Positions 43,076 to 51,768 are shown, counted from the stretch's first letter. The stretch is DNA of 64,000 nt from Arthrobacter globiformis (GCF_030817195.1 NZ_JAUSYZ010000001.1:2914001-2978000), one strand, 5' to 3'. Made by a program: numbers and translations. The notes: generated from the letters alone by a model not told the origin.

Positions 43076-44209
43076 ATGACTGACACCAACAACCGCAGGA
43101 TTGACCTGCCCCTGATCGATCACCATTGCCATGGTGTGGTGGACACCGAACTGAGCGACCACGAGTTCAGGAGCCTGGCCACAGAATCCCACTGGCCGGG
43201 ACCGGCAGGCACTGACAGCCTTGATTCGCCCTTCGGGCTGGCGGTACGGCGTCTTTGTGCCCCGATCCTCGGACTTGAGCCGCTCGTGCCAATTAATGAA
43301 TACATTGCGCAGCGCAGCAACATCGGCGCCGCCGAGGCGAACAGGCTGCTGCTCCGCAGCACCGGAACATCCGAGTACCTTCTTGACACCGGCATACCGG
43401 ACACGCGTCTTCTTGACCCCACCGCCATGGCGGCGTGCGCTGGTGCCCGCACCCGCGAAATCGTCCGCATTGAGACAGTGGCGGAGAACCTCGCTTCCGA
43501 GTCCACGGCGGCCGGCTTCATTTCAAAGCTCCCGGAGACGCTGACAGCCAGAAGCCGGGAGGCCGTGGGGCTGAAATCCATCATTGCCTATCGTCATGGC
43601 TTCGACATCCCCTCAGAACGGCCAACCGGGCGTGAAGCGCTCAAAGCCGCTGACGAATGGTTCCGTCTCGCCGAGACGACGGGAATATTCAGGATCACTG
43701 ACCCGGTCCTGTTGAGGTTCGGGCTTTGGGCGGGCATCGATACAGGACTGCCCATTCAGCTCCACACCGGATACGGCGACGGCGATATTGAACTTTTCCG
43801 GGCTGAACCATCCCGGCTCACTCCGCTCTTCCACGCCACCCGATCGCTGGGCGTCGTTTTCATGCTGCTGCACTGCTACCCCTTCATCAGGGAAGCCGGA
43901 ATCCTCGCCCAGATCTTCCCGCACGTCTACCTGGACGTGGGCCTGGTTTCGCATTACCTGGGCCCAGGTTCCGGCACAGCAGTCCGCCAGGCGATGGAAA
44001 TCGCACCATTCAGCAAGATCCTCTACTCGTCGGATTCGTATGGGCTTGGCGAGCACTACGCCGTCAGCGCTGCCAATTGGCGAACTTCTTTCGCGGAGCT
44101 GATGGACGAATGGGTTGGCTCGGGCTGGGCAACCCCGAACGACGCCGAGAGAATTGCCGCGATGGTTGCCTCCAATAACGCCAAACGCGTCTACAAATTG
44201 GACGCCTAA
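43076..44209 (+). CDS. FluG-type amidohydrolase
   Basis: A 377-residue TIM-barrel metal hydrolase; I use ATG 43076, though a GTG at 43046 is in frame. The metal-binding start is PLIDHHCHGVVD, later LPIQLHTGYGDGD and FMLLHCYPFIREA provide further histidines, and ILYSSDSYGLGEHY the late Asp. This is the pattern of the amidohydrolase half of FluG proteins. It is followed 38 bases later by a glutamine-synthetase-like gene; in fungal FluG these two domains are one protein. The pair may cleave and form gamma-glutamyl amides, but no substrate can be assigned. Confidence 0.85.
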   Translation: MTDTNNRRIDLPLIDHHCHGVVDTELSDHEFRSLATESHWPGPAGTDSLDSPFGLAVRRLCAPILGLEPLVPINEYIAQRSNIGAAEANRLLLRSTGTSEYLLDTGIPDTRLLDPTAMAACAGARTREIVRIETVAENLASESTAAGFISKLPETLTARSREAVGLKSIIAYRHGFDIPSERPTGREALKAADEWFRLAETTGIFRITDPVLLRFGLWAGIDTGLPIQLHTGYGDGDIELFRAEPSRLTPLFHATRSLGVVFMLLHCYPFIREAGILAQIFPHVYLDVGLVSHYLGPGSGTAVRQAMEIAPFSKILYSSDSYGLGEHYAVSAANWRTSFAELMDEWVGSGWATPNDAERIAAMVASNNAKRVYKLDA

Positions 44210-44247
44210 GGCTCAAAGGCGGTCGCCTGAACAACGGGAGGAAAGCT

Positions 44248-45594
44248 GTGACTTCGAATCCAAAGGCAGACATGGATCTCCAGCACGTGAGGGCTCTTGT
44301 CATTTCCACCCTGGACAACGCCGGCGTCTCAAGGGTAAAAGTCCTTCCGGGACCCAAGGTCGAGGGTGCTTTCGATAATGGCTGCGGTGTCTCGGTCAGC
44401 GTCGGAGTCCTGTTGGCGTCTGACGACCATGTCACCCGGTCATCGGAAATCGATCCCATAGTCGGTGACCTGCGTGGAATGCCGGACCGCTCAGCGGTCG
44501 CCGTCGTCGACAAGGCAAGCGGCCTTGCCTGGGCGCCGGCCGACCTGGTGGACATGTATGGTGCTCCATATCCGACCTGCCAGCGCACGGCACTTAAACG
44601 TGTTGCTGCCGATTGGGGAACAGCCGGACTGGAGGTTTCTGTGGGCTTCGAGCTGGAGTTCACGGTGTTCAGCGGTACGCGGGACGCGCCTGTTCTGGCC
44701 CATGACGGTCCGGGCTATGGTGCGGCTGCCTTCCTGCAGCTGGAAGCATGGCATCTGGACGTGCTCACAGCCCTTGTGGAGGCCGGCGTTCCGGTTGAAC
44801 AGGCTCACCCCGAATATGGCAGGGGCCAGGTGGAGATCGCACTCGCCCCCAGGAACCCGGTTCAGGCTGTGGATGATTACCTTCTCACCCGGTTCATTGT
44901 CGCCCGGGTTTCAGGCCAGCATGGACTGCACGTTTCCTACTCGCCAATAGCGGATTCCATTACTGCAACCAACGGATGCCACATCCATTTCTCTGCGAGG
45001 AACGGGGACGGCAACGTCTTTTACGACGCTGCAGCCGCCACGCAGATGCGCCCGGCGGGGGAGAGCATGATCGCCGGCGTGCTCGGGAGACTGGCTGAAA
45101 GCTCAGCATTGCTGGGAGGCAGCGCCCTGAGCTTGGTCCGGCTTCAGCCGGCACAGTGGGCGGGCAGTTTTATTTGCTGGGGCACGGGCAACCGCGAGGC
45201 CGCCGTCCGCTTCGTGCCCGGCCTCAAGGGCTGCGAGGACAAGCAATCGAATGTGGAAGTGAAATGCTGCGACGGCTCCGCCAACCAGTACCTTGCCGTA
45301 GCTGCGATTCTTGCAGCCGCACTGGAGGGCTTCAGGGATCAGTTGAAACTGCCGGCGGAGGTCACGGTCGACCCCGGCACATTGAGCGACGCGGAGAGGG
45401 GGCGCCTGGGCATCCGTGCCTTTGCGCCTGATATGTTCACCGCCTTGGACGATCTGGACGGCAGCAGTTTCCTCCGAACAGCATTGGGCCGTGAACTGCT
45501 GGATGCGTATGTGGCTGTGCGGCGGGGCGAGGCGGAGCGTTTTGCCAAACTCGACCGTGAGGCTGTGATCGCCGCCCTCCGCTGGCGATACTAG
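44248..45594 (+). CDS. Glutamine-synthetase-like ligase (FluG C-terminal / gamma-glutamylamide type)
   Basis: A 448-residue protein from GTG 44248 with GGGAGGAAA upstream. It shows the GS catalytic layout: VGFELEFTVF and GRGQVEIALAP for metal-binding glutamates, NGCHIHFSA in place of the usual SGMHVHQS, and VEVKCCDGSANQYLAVAAIL, where Lys replaces the Arg of the canonical E-x-R motif. Divergent GS-like enzymes of this kind gamma-glutamylate amines in polyamine (PuuA) and alkylamine (IpuC) catabolism rather than making glutamine. Together with the amine oxidase and monooxygenase around it, amine activation is likely. Probably co-transcribed with the amidohydrolase. Confidence 0.87.
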   Translation: MTSNPKADMDLQHVRALVISTLDNAGVSRVKVLPGPKVEGAFDNGCGVSVSVGVLLASDDHVTRSSEIDPIVGDLRGMPDRSAVAVVDKASGLAWAPADLVDMYGAPYPTCQRTALKRVAADWGTAGLEVSVGFELEFTVFSGTRDAPVLAHDGPGYGAAAFLQLEAWHLDVLTALVEAGVPVEQAHPEYGRGQVEIALAPRNPVQAVDDYLLTRFIVARVSGQHGLHVSYSPIADSITATNGCHIHFSARNGDGNVFYDAAAATQMRPAGESMIAGVLGRLAESSALLGGSALSLVRLQPAQWAGSFICWGTGNREAAVRFVPGLKGCEDKQSNVEVKCCDGSANQYLAVAAILAAALEGFRDQLKLPAEVTVDPGTLSDAERGRLGIRAFAPDMFTALDDLDGSSFLRTALGRELLDAYVAVRRGEAERFAKLDREAVIAALRWRY

Positions 45595-45605
45595 CTGGCG
45601 TTATT

Positions 45606-45936
45606 GTGGACAGGCCCACAGCCTTTGACACGGGTGCCGCATTTGCACGATTGGCCATCGAGGCGCAGAACGTCGAAGGGCTGTGCAGGCAACTGCATGC
45701 CCAGCCTCGGGTCTCGGGGGATGAAGGCGACTTCCGACGCCCTTCTTGCCGCTGGCGCTTTTGTGGTTTCGTGGCAGCAGATCGTTTCACGCAACGTCGA
45801 TCCCACAATGTCCGCCGTAGTGACGGTCGGGACCATCCATGCGGGCGCCAGCCCCGATGGGATCCCGGAAGAGGCAACGGTGACAGGAACCATCCACTGG
45901 ATGACGTCGCCGCGGACAGACTCTCTCCTGAGCTAG
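45606..45936 (+). pseudogene. M20-family amidohydrolase/peptidase remnant
   Basis: Two disjoint pieces of an M20 peptidase. An N-terminal piece reads VEGLCRQLHAQPRVSGDE near 45675-45725, matching the usual LH-x-x-P-E-L-S start. From about 45730 a different frame gives the dimerisation-domain pattern TSDALLAAGAFVVSWQQIVS, then NVDPTMSAVVTVGTIHAGAS. The roughly 150 residues normally between them, and the C-terminus, are missing. The stop overlaps the stop of the convergent tetR gene. Confidence 0.65.
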
Positions 45937-46520
45937 ACGCCGGCCTTAACCAGGAGAGCATCAAGCACCATGAAGAAATTGCCGCGGTGGTCGGCGGCCT
46001 TCGGGTCGGTCATGTACTGAATGGCCGCTCCGTCGTAGATCATCAGAAAGGTCCGAACCAGCGTCGCGGCGTCTATGAGGCATTTATCACCGTTGCCCTG
46101 GGCAGCGGAGGTGAATAGGTTTCCCAGCTCCACTTCATAGGCGGGATAGATCTTCCCGGCCAGTGGGCTGGAGGCCGCATTGCGCGTTGCCCACAGAATG
46201 AGTTCGATTTCCGCAAGCAGGCTGCCGGGCTCTTCCTCCAGGGCGCGCCAGTAGTTTTCCGCTACTTGTTCCACAGCCTTTCGCAGTCCCAGATGGACCG
46301 GGACGTCACTGGAATAGCGGTTCAGGTTCTTCAACCAGGCCTCTGCTGCGGCGTCCATGAGTTCGCTCTTATCGCTGAAGCAATAATGGGCCGCGGCCAA
46401 GGGCGCGTTGGCCTCCTTGGCGATGGCCCGCATGGTCACATACTGGACACCTTCGCGCCGCATCAGTTCCACGGTCGCTGCAATTAACTGTTCTTTACGA
46501 TCGGCTGAGGATATCCGCAT
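45933..46520 (-). CDS. TetR/AcrR-family regulator, third
   Basis: A 195-residue repressor. The helix-turn-helix lies at about residues 25-48 (VTMRAIAKEANAPLAAAHYC), after IAATVELMRREGVQY. The ligand domain differs from the other two TetR proteins here. It is unlinked by overlap to neighbours; a 25-base inverted repeat 63-87 bases upstream of the ATG may be its operator. It could control itself and nearby amine genes. Confidence 0.88.
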   Translation of the reverse strand: MRISSADRKEQLIAATVELMRREGVQYVTMRAIAKEANAPLAAAHYCFSDKSELMDAAAEAWLKNLNRYSSDVPVHLGLRKAVEQVAENYWRALEEEPGSLLAEIELILWATRNAASSPLAGKIYPAYEVELGNLFTSAAQGNGDKCLIDAATLVRTFLMIYDGAAIQYMTDPKAADHRGNFFMVLDALLVKAGV

Positions 46521-46582
46521 GGCTCACTCTCCCGTCTCCCGGTTCTGGCCCCGCAGGGACATTTTCCTTAAGACTATTGCTT

Positions 46583-46607
46583 GGACAAAGGTTTCACACC
46601 ATTGTCC
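46583..46607. promoter_or_regulatory. Inverted repeat upstream of the third tetR gene
   Basis: GGACAAAGG (46583-46591) faces CCATTGTCC (46599-46607) with one mismatch and a seven-base centre. Position 63-87 bases upstream of the tetR start fits an autoregulatory site. A shorter GGACAGCTGTCC palindrome sits at 48908-48919 in the cupin divergent region, with a similar outer GGACA/TGTCC pair but different spacing. Confidence 0.4.
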
Positions 46608-46762
46608 TGAACAACTGACTGGAACGGGTGTCAGGTTGAGGAGTGCCTTCCGGAATGCGGCGGTGGTTAGACGGGCCTGCCTGGCCCCGAGCCGCGTCAC
46701 TTCGGAACAGTGTTCGCGGTCCGGCGGCCAGGCAGTGCACCGCGTGCGGGCTCAGCCAGAGA

Positions 46763-48157
46763 CTACCTGGCGGCCACGATGTCCGGGACGGTTGCGCCGT
46801 TATCGACATCCTGCGAAGGTCCATTGAGGTAGCGCTCCATGGAGTCGTCCATGGCGTTGAGCCAGCGGGTGTGGTGCTTGGTGGCCATGGTGCCGGTCAC
46901 CACGGAGCGGTGGAGCATGTCTCGGTAACCCAGGATGTCGTCGTGCTTGTGGCGCATCCAGTCCTTGAACAACTGGGACACTGCGTCCAGGTCGAACGGC
47001 GGGTAGTCGGTGGCGTCGATGAGTTCCCGCAGGTAGTCCGTCTGGTAATCGGCCTCCGCGTCGTGATCCGGCAGGGCGGCCTGGCGCTCGAGCCAGAGCT
47101 GGATGTCCGCTTCACGGTCGGCAAGGGACGGCAGGTCAATCGCTCCGGTCATGACGTCGCGGGCAAACCACGCCTGCGCGTCAAACATGTTGAAGGTGTA
47201 GTACTGATCCTGCGCACCCAGGTAAAACAGATTGGTGTTCTGCTGCCACACCACGCCCTTGTACAGGTTGCCCGGGTACAGCACATTCGGCGACTTCAGC
47301 GACATCTCGCTGGGCAGGAACGGGTACTTGTGCTGATATCCGGTGCAAAGTACGACGGCGTCAAAGTCACCCTGGGTGCCGTCGCTGAAGTGGGCTGTGG
47401 GGCCCAGGAAATGGGTGACAAGCGGGCGCTCCACCGTGTTGGCAGGCCAGTGATAGCCCATCGGGGCCGTGCGGTAGCTGAGGGTGATGGATGCGGCGCC
47501 CATCTTGTGGGACTGCATGCCGATGTCCTCAGCGGAATAGCTGCTGCCAATCATGAGCAGATTCTTGCCATAAAAGCGCTCGGCCCCGCGGAAGTCGTGC
47601 GCGTGCAGGACCTCGCCCGGGAAGGTTTTGATCCCTTTGAATTCGGGGACGGCAGGAACGTGGAAGTGGCCGGTGGACACCACGAGCTTGTCGAATACGT
47701 GGGTTTCAGTGAGGTTGGTTTTGAGATCCTCAACCGTCACCGTGAATTCCTGCGTTGCTTCGTTGTAGCTGGTGTGGCGGGCGACGGTGTTGAACTTGAC
47801 GTACTTGCGGACGTCCGACTTTTCCACGCGGCCCTTGATGTAGTCGAAGAGAACCTCGCGGGGCGGGAACGAAGAGATAGGGCGGCCGAAGTGCTCGTCA
47901 AAGGAGTAGTCCGAGAACTCGAGGCATTCCTTTGGTCCGTTGGACCATAGGTGGCGGTACATGCTGGAGTGCACCGGCTCGCCGTGGCCGTCCAGGCCGA
48001 TCCGCCAGCTGTTGTTCCACTGTCCGCCCCAGTCGCTCTGCTTCTCGAAGCACAGGATCTCGGGGATGGCGGCGCCTTTTTGGCGTGCTGATTCAAAGGC
48101 CCGCAGTTGTGCCAGGCCGCTGGGGCCGGCACCAATGATTCCGACTCGTAATGTCAT
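46763..48157 (-). CDS. tmm: Trimethylamine monooxygenase-like flavin-containing monooxygenase
   Basis: A 464-residue FMO; ATG 48157 follows GAGGAGAG. FAD motif GIIGAGPSGLAQLRAFESA, FMO fingerprint FPGEVLHAHDF, NADP motif LLMIGSSYSAEDIGMQ, and C-terminal blocks that closely match bacterial Tmm proteins (MYRHLWSNGPKECLEFSDY, YLGAQDQYYTFNMFDAQAW, VVTGTMATKHHTRWLNAMDD). Tmm uses NADPH and oxygen to oxidise trimethylamine to its N-oxide. No N-oxide demethylase genes lie in the window, so this enzyme may use another tertiary amine or supply the rest of the pathway elsewhere. Downstream of an EutQ-like cupin gene on the same strand. Confidence 0.85.
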   Translation of the reverse strand: MTLRVGIIGAGPSGLAQLRAFESARQKGAAIPEILCFEKQSDWGGQWNNSWRIGLDGHGEPVHSSMYRHLWSNGPKECLEFSDYSFDEHFGRPISSFPPREVLFDYIKGRVEKSDVRKYVKFNTVARHTSYNEATQEFTVTVEDLKTNLTETHVFDKLVVSTGHFHVPAVPEFKGIKTFPGEVLHAHDFRGAERFYGKNLLMIGSSYSAEDIGMQSHKMGAASITLSYRTAPMGYHWPANTVERPLVTHFLGPTAHFSDGTQGDFDAVVLCTGYQHKYPFLPSEMSLKSPNVLYPGNLYKGVVWQQNTNLFYLGAQDQYYTFNMFDAQAWFARDVMTGAIDLPSLADREADIQLWLERQAALPDHDAEADYQTDYLRELIDATDYPPFDLDAVSQLFKDWMRHKHDDILGYRDMLHRSVVTGTMATKHHTRWLNAMDDSMERYLNGPSQDVDNGATVPDIVAAR

Positions 48158-48252
48158 GCTTCTCTCCTCTTCCAATGGTTCGTGTGGGTCGCTGCTCTGC
48201 GACGCCGTGGTTGCGCTAGGCGGGGTGCGCAATGTGCGCGGGGGAGTGCTTG

Positions 48253-48280
48253 CGGTGCTGTGCTTACGGTGCTGTGCTTA
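48253..48280. repeat. Perfect 14-bp tandem duplication at the cupin stop codon
   Basis: CGGTGCTGTGCTTA occurs twice in direct succession (48253-48266 and 48267-48280). The distal copy contains the TAA stop of the minus-strand cupin gene, so the stop codon and following bases are duplicated. Looks like a recent slippage event. Bases 48158-48252 have no other feature. Confidence 0.8.
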
Positions 48281-48655
48281 CGGCGCGAAGGAGCGGTGGC
48301 CGGTGAAGAACCCCAGGCCGTACTCGGGCGTCTCAAACTTGACCGTGGTGCCCTTGGGGAAGAACAGCACGTCGCGCTCCTTCGCGTGCGTGACTTCTCC
48401 TGTGGTCTCGTCGGTGAGGATGAACTCGCCGGCTACGACGACCTTCATTTCGTCGTAGGTGTATGTGTACACCAGCGGTTCGGAAGCCTTCAGCTCGAAG
48501 AAGCCGGCGCTCATGACCGACCCGGTGGGGTTGTGGAGGGAGTCGCCGATTGCGGCGACCGTGCCGGGCTCGTTCATCGGCGGCAGGCCAACGTAGCCGC
48601 CTTCGACCTTGTGGATGGATCCGGCCTTGGTAAGGGTTCCTACGAGGGTTTCCAT
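48278..48655 (-). CDS. EutQ-like cupin protein
   Basis: A 125-residue cupin; ATG 48655 has AGGAGA five bases upstream. The pattern is EutQ-like: SAGFFELKASEPLVYTYTYD, EMKVVVAGEFILTDETTG, ERDVLFFPKGTTVKFETPEY and GFFTGHRSF at the end. EutQ proteins are acetate-kinase-like or cupin proteins of ethanolamine utilisation, but isolated relatives occur with other amine genes. Together with the FMO gene it forms a probable two-gene operon. Confidence 0.8.
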   Translation of the reverse strand: METLVGTLTKAGSIHKVEGGYVGLPPMNEPGTVAAIGDSLHNPTGSVMSAGFFELKASEPLVYTYTYDEMKVVVAGEFILTDETTGEVTHAKERDVLFFPKGTTVKFETPEYGLGFFTGHRSFAP

Positions 48656-49136
48656 GGGTCTCTCCTGTAAATGGTGTTGTAAGAATTTCTCTGAATTGAA
48701 CAGCGTGGCGCTGATAGGGGGGCGCTTTGGTACAAAGGGCGTTGGTGCCAATGGGACTGTGTCGGGGTCAAGCCAGAACCGGGGTTGGGGCTCCAGGGGT
48801 ACCGTGGTCAACGTGACATTCTCGGTGTCGAGAGGACCCGGCGGGCTCCGCGTCGAGCCTTGCCGGTGTGAAGCAAGTCACGTATTCGTGTTCCAAAACT
48901 TTCACATGGACAGCTGTCCGAGTCAAGCGTTCAAGTTGAAGATTTTCCCGGTGCGTCTGGAATGGCTCTTTCCATGGAGGTTCGTGATCTTTCGTTCGGA
49001 ACCATTGACTGGAACAAGCGTCCCTGTCACTGTATTGAAATCGCCGTGACGCAGATCACGATGACGCAATCTGATTCAGATTCCCAAAAGCAATCCCGCA
49101 AAGCAGATTTCCCTACGTGAGAAACGGGTAAAGACA
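48656..49136. promoter_or_regulatory. Divergent 481-base region between two cupin genes
   Basis: No coding region is supported. It contains a perfect 12-base palindrome GGACAGCTGTCC (48908-48919) and a TTGACT near 49002 that could be a -35 element for the plus-strand genes, with no well-spaced -10. Its length and lower GC suggest regulatory content for the FMO/cupin and permease units. Confidence 0.4.
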
Positions 49137-49547
49137 ATGACGACAACCACCCCTCAGCCCCTGACGCCCACGACGGGCAAGGCGATCGATTTCTGGCCCG
49201 CGAAGTCGAAGAAGGTCATGAAGGACGAATGGCAGCGATTGCGCTGCAGGTTCATAAATTCTGATCCCGTGGGCCCCTGGGACGAGTTCATCCTCTCGGA
49301 ATGGGAGTTGGAGGCGTGTGGCTGGGAAGACTTCCACCCCCATACCGAGACCAACTTCGTGCTGGAAGGCGAACTCCATATCGAGTGCGATGGCCAGACT
49401 GTCATCCTGAGGCCGGGCGATTCGGCACGGGTAAACCCCGGACGGACCGGCCGGTACTGGGCACCCGTCTACGCGCGCATGGTCACTATTTACGGTCCCA
49501 ACCCCGACGGTGCGGAGTCACACTCCTTCCGCTACTCCGAAATCTAA
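49137..49547 (+). CDS. Cupin-domain protein preceding the permease
   Basis: A 136-residue cupin beginning MTTTTPQPLTP. Core: DEFILSEWELEACGWEDFHP, HTETNFVLEGELHIECDGQT and LRPGDSARVNPGRTGRYWAP, the usual two cupin motifs with His and Glu metal ligands. It heads a plus-strand unit with a small membrane protein and an NCS1 permease. Ligand unknown; perhaps it handles the compound imported by the permease. Confidence 0.8.
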   Translation: MTTTTPQPLTPTTGKAIDFWPAKSKKVMKDEWQRLRCRFINSDPVGPWDEFILSEWELEACGWEDFHPHTETNFVLEGELHIECDGQTVILRPGDSARVNPGRTGRYWAPVYARMVTIYGPNPDGAESHSFRYSEI

Positions 49548-49605
49548 GTCTTGGCCGCAGCGCCGCGGTCCACCACTACTCCAACTCCTTGAACGTGGGT
49601 ACAAC

Positions 49606-49770
49606 ATGAGCACACTTAAAGAGCATTACGCAGAAGAACTGAACGCCAGACTGGCCGAGTGGCAAGCCGGCAGTCTGGAACCCCCATTCAGGTTCGCCGA
49701 CATGCGGACCTTACACGCCGTCACCCTGGCTCTTCCCGTTATCGCCTTGATCCTGGGGTGGTTCCTGTGA
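49606..49770 (+). CDS. 54-residue single-helix protein coupled to the NCS1 permease
   Basis: A small protein with a charged helical N-terminus (KEHYAEELNARLAEWQAG) and one C-terminal membrane helix (LHAVTLALPVIALILGWFL). Its stop overlaps the GTG of the permease by four bases (GTGA 49767-49770), so both are produced together. The short N-terminal domain would be cytosolic. A role as accessory subunit or stabiliser of the permease is inference; I know no named family. Confidence 0.7.
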   Translation: MSTLKEHYAEELNARLAEWQAGSLEPPFRFADMRTLHAVTLALPVIALILGWFL

Positions 49771-51182
49771 GCCAGACCATGGACGAAATCTCCACGTCGG
49801 GAACTGAAGGATCGCTTCCGCTGCTGAGCCACGAGCGGAACTGGAGCCCCAGGGCCCTGTTCTTCAGCTCTGCCCAGGCTGCCGTGGCAACCTGGTGCTT
49901 CATCATCGGCGGCTATGTGGCCTTCTATCTGCCAGCGGCGCAAGGGTCGGTGGTGATGATCGCGGCCATGCTGGCAGGAATGTTCCTGGTATTCCTGGCC
50001 ACGGTGCCGATGGCAACGCGGTACGGGCTGGAGGCTGTCCGCTCAACGCGGCCCGTTTTCGGAACCCGTGGTTCGCTCTTCACCGTCGCCCTCACCTTTC
50101 TCTTCACCATCGGGTGGGGGACCACCCTGATGATTTTCAGCGGAAAGTCCGCTGCGTTGCTGCTGGTTACTCTCGGCGTCGTCAGCGAGACTAATGAGCC
50201 AGTCGCCCAAACAGTGAGCAGCCTCATCTGCCTCCTGGTGGTGTGGGCGCTGATCAGCCGCGGCCCCGGCATTCTTCGAAGGGTCGGCGTGATCGTTGCC
50301 TGCGCGGTCCTTGCGCTCGGACTCATGGTGATCATCGTGATTGTTGCCAAAGTCGGCTGGGGTGCCCTGCTCGAGGCCAAGCCGAGCGCCGCAAGCGGCA
50401 ACAAGCTTTTGGACTACACGACGGCCATCGAACTCATGCTCGCTACGGCCCTGTCCTGGTGGCCGTACGTCGGTGGCATGACGCGGTTCTCAAAGAGCAC
50501 CAAGAAGTCCGTCTTGCCGGTAACGCTGGGACTTGGCCTCGCCCTCGCGGTCATCTGCCTGATTGGTCTTTACACCGGACTCGTCTTCCCGGATTCCGGC
50601 GGAGATCCACTGCCCGGGCTGCTGGATATCGGCGGCGTGTGGCTGGCTTTGCCGGCATTCGCGTTCATCATCGTTGCCAATGTCGGCACGGCGATGGTCG
50701 GCACCTACACGGCAGCGCTTTCCCTGAAGCAGCAGCCTGCCATCGACGCCCGCCTTAGCTGGAGAGGCTCGACCACGGTGGCTGGACTGACTGTGGCCGT
50801 AGTGATCGTGTTCCTGGCGGAGCCCTTCTACGCCAATTTCGGAACGTTCCTCACCCTCTCGGCCGTCGTCTTCGGCCCGCTGTGCGGGCTTCAAATCGCC
50901 GACTACTTCATCATCAGGAAGCAACGTCTGGACCTGGATGGCCTGTATAACGACGGCGCAGGTTCGGCGTACTGGTACTGGAAGGGCCTGAATGTGACGG
51001 GCTTCGTCAGCATGGGCGTTGGAATCGTCGTCTACTTCCTCCTCCTTGACCCGGTCACATTTGCCTCCGCTCCCGTGTTTGCCTTCACTACCGCTACGCT
51101 GCCGTCAACCCTGGCCACGGTAGTCGTCTATGTGCTCCTGGCACGGCTTCAGCCCAAGGCGTTCGGGCCGGTCGTGCACTAG
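49767..51182 (+). CDS. NCS1-family purine/cytosine-type permease
   Basis: A 471-residue permease with twelve expected helices, starting at GTG 49767. Typical NCS1 features include SPRALFFSSAQAAVATWCF in helix 1, ARYGLEA-like TRYGLEAVRSTRPVFGTRG, ATALSWWPYVGGMTRFSKST in the middle and the late FGPLCGLQIADYFIIRKQ. NCS1 proteins import nucleobases, hydantoins, thiamine precursors or related nitrogen compounds. In this neighbourhood a nitrogenous substrate of the local catabolic genes is likely. Codon usage and GC resemble neighbours. Confidence 0.9.
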   Translation: MSQTMDEISTSGTEGSLPLLSHERNWSPRALFFSSAQAAVATWCFIIGGYVAFYLPAAQGSVVMIAAMLAGMFLVFLATVPMATRYGLEAVRSTRPVFGTRGSLFTVALTFLFTIGWGTTLMIFSGKSAALLLVTLGVVSETNEPVAQTVSSLICLLVVWALISRGPGILRRVGVIVACAVLALGLMVIIVIVAKVGWGALLEAKPSAASGNKLLDYTTAIELMLATALSWWPYVGGMTRFSKSTKKSVLPVTLGLGLALAVICLIGLYTGLVFPDSGGDPLPGLLDIGGVWLALPAFAFIIVANVGTAMVGTYTAALSLKQQPAIDARLSWRGSTTVAGLTVAVVIVFLAEPFYANFGTFLTLSAVVFGPLCGLQIADYFIIRKQRLDLDGLYNDGAGSAYWYWKGLNVTGFVSMGVGIVVYFLLLDPVTFASAPVFAFTTATLPSTLATVVVYVLLARLQPKAFGPVVH

Positions 51183-51265
51183 TCCAATCCATCAGGAATC
51201 GAGAAGCAGGGCCGCGGCGCTGGACATAGGGTGAGGAGTGCGATGAACCATGACCAGGAGGGCGC

Positions 51266-51730
51266 ATGCCATACACCGTAGACTTCCAGAACGTATCCAC
51301 CGTCGGCGTGGAATCGTCCCCAGTGGCGGAACCGCTGGCAGGACTGCGTGCCAACGAGGCGCGTTACTACAAGAACAAGTACGACCACGCGTTCACCGTC
51401 AGGCCCGCCAGTGAGGCGCCGGAAACGCTCGCCTGGGTGAACCGCATCCTCGCCGACGAGCGCAACATCGTCATCTCAGCCCGTCCGCTCGAGGTTACTT
51501 CCTTCGAAGTGGACGGTTTCCGGATGGCTTATGTGTTCTACGAATCCGGTCTGGCCATAAATGTGATGTACGGCATCGAGGATGGAGCGAAGCGGGCAGT
51601 GGGTTTCAAGCTCTCGGAAGGCATGGAAATCCCGGAGGAACTCGCAGCAAGCTTCAGGTTCGCGCGCCAAAGGTCGAAGCTGGCCGGGGTGATCCGCGGC
51701 TCCTACTTCGTGATCAAGGGCGAGTACTGA
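51266..51730 (+). CDS. Conserved-looking protein of unknown function
   Basis: A 154-residue soluble protein with an excellent ribosome-binding site (AGGAGG about four bases before ATG 51266). It starts MPYTVDFQNVSTVGVESSPV and contains ARYYKNKYDHAFTVRPASEA and several alternating hydrophobic strands (EVDGFRMAYVFYESGLAINV), consistent with an alpha/beta or beta-sandwich fold. No signal peptide or membrane helix. I recognise no function. 84 bases after the permease, so possibly in the same unit. Confidence 0.75.
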   Translation: MPYTVDFQNVSTVGVESSPVAEPLAGLRANEARYYKNKYDHAFTVRPASEAPETLAWVNRILADERNIVISARPLEVTSFEVDGFRMAYVFYESGLAINVMYGIEDGAKRAVGFKLSEGMEIPEELAASFRFARQRSKLAGVIRGSYFVIKGEY

Positions 51731-51768
51731 GCAGCCCTGCCAAGGCGACCGGCCGCCGTCGTATCTAA

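Noticed and set aside
48902..48919. Common operator for the third TetR and the cupin divergent region
   Set aside because: Both have GGACA/TGTCC arms but different spacing (15 versus 2 bases), so a shared site is not supported.
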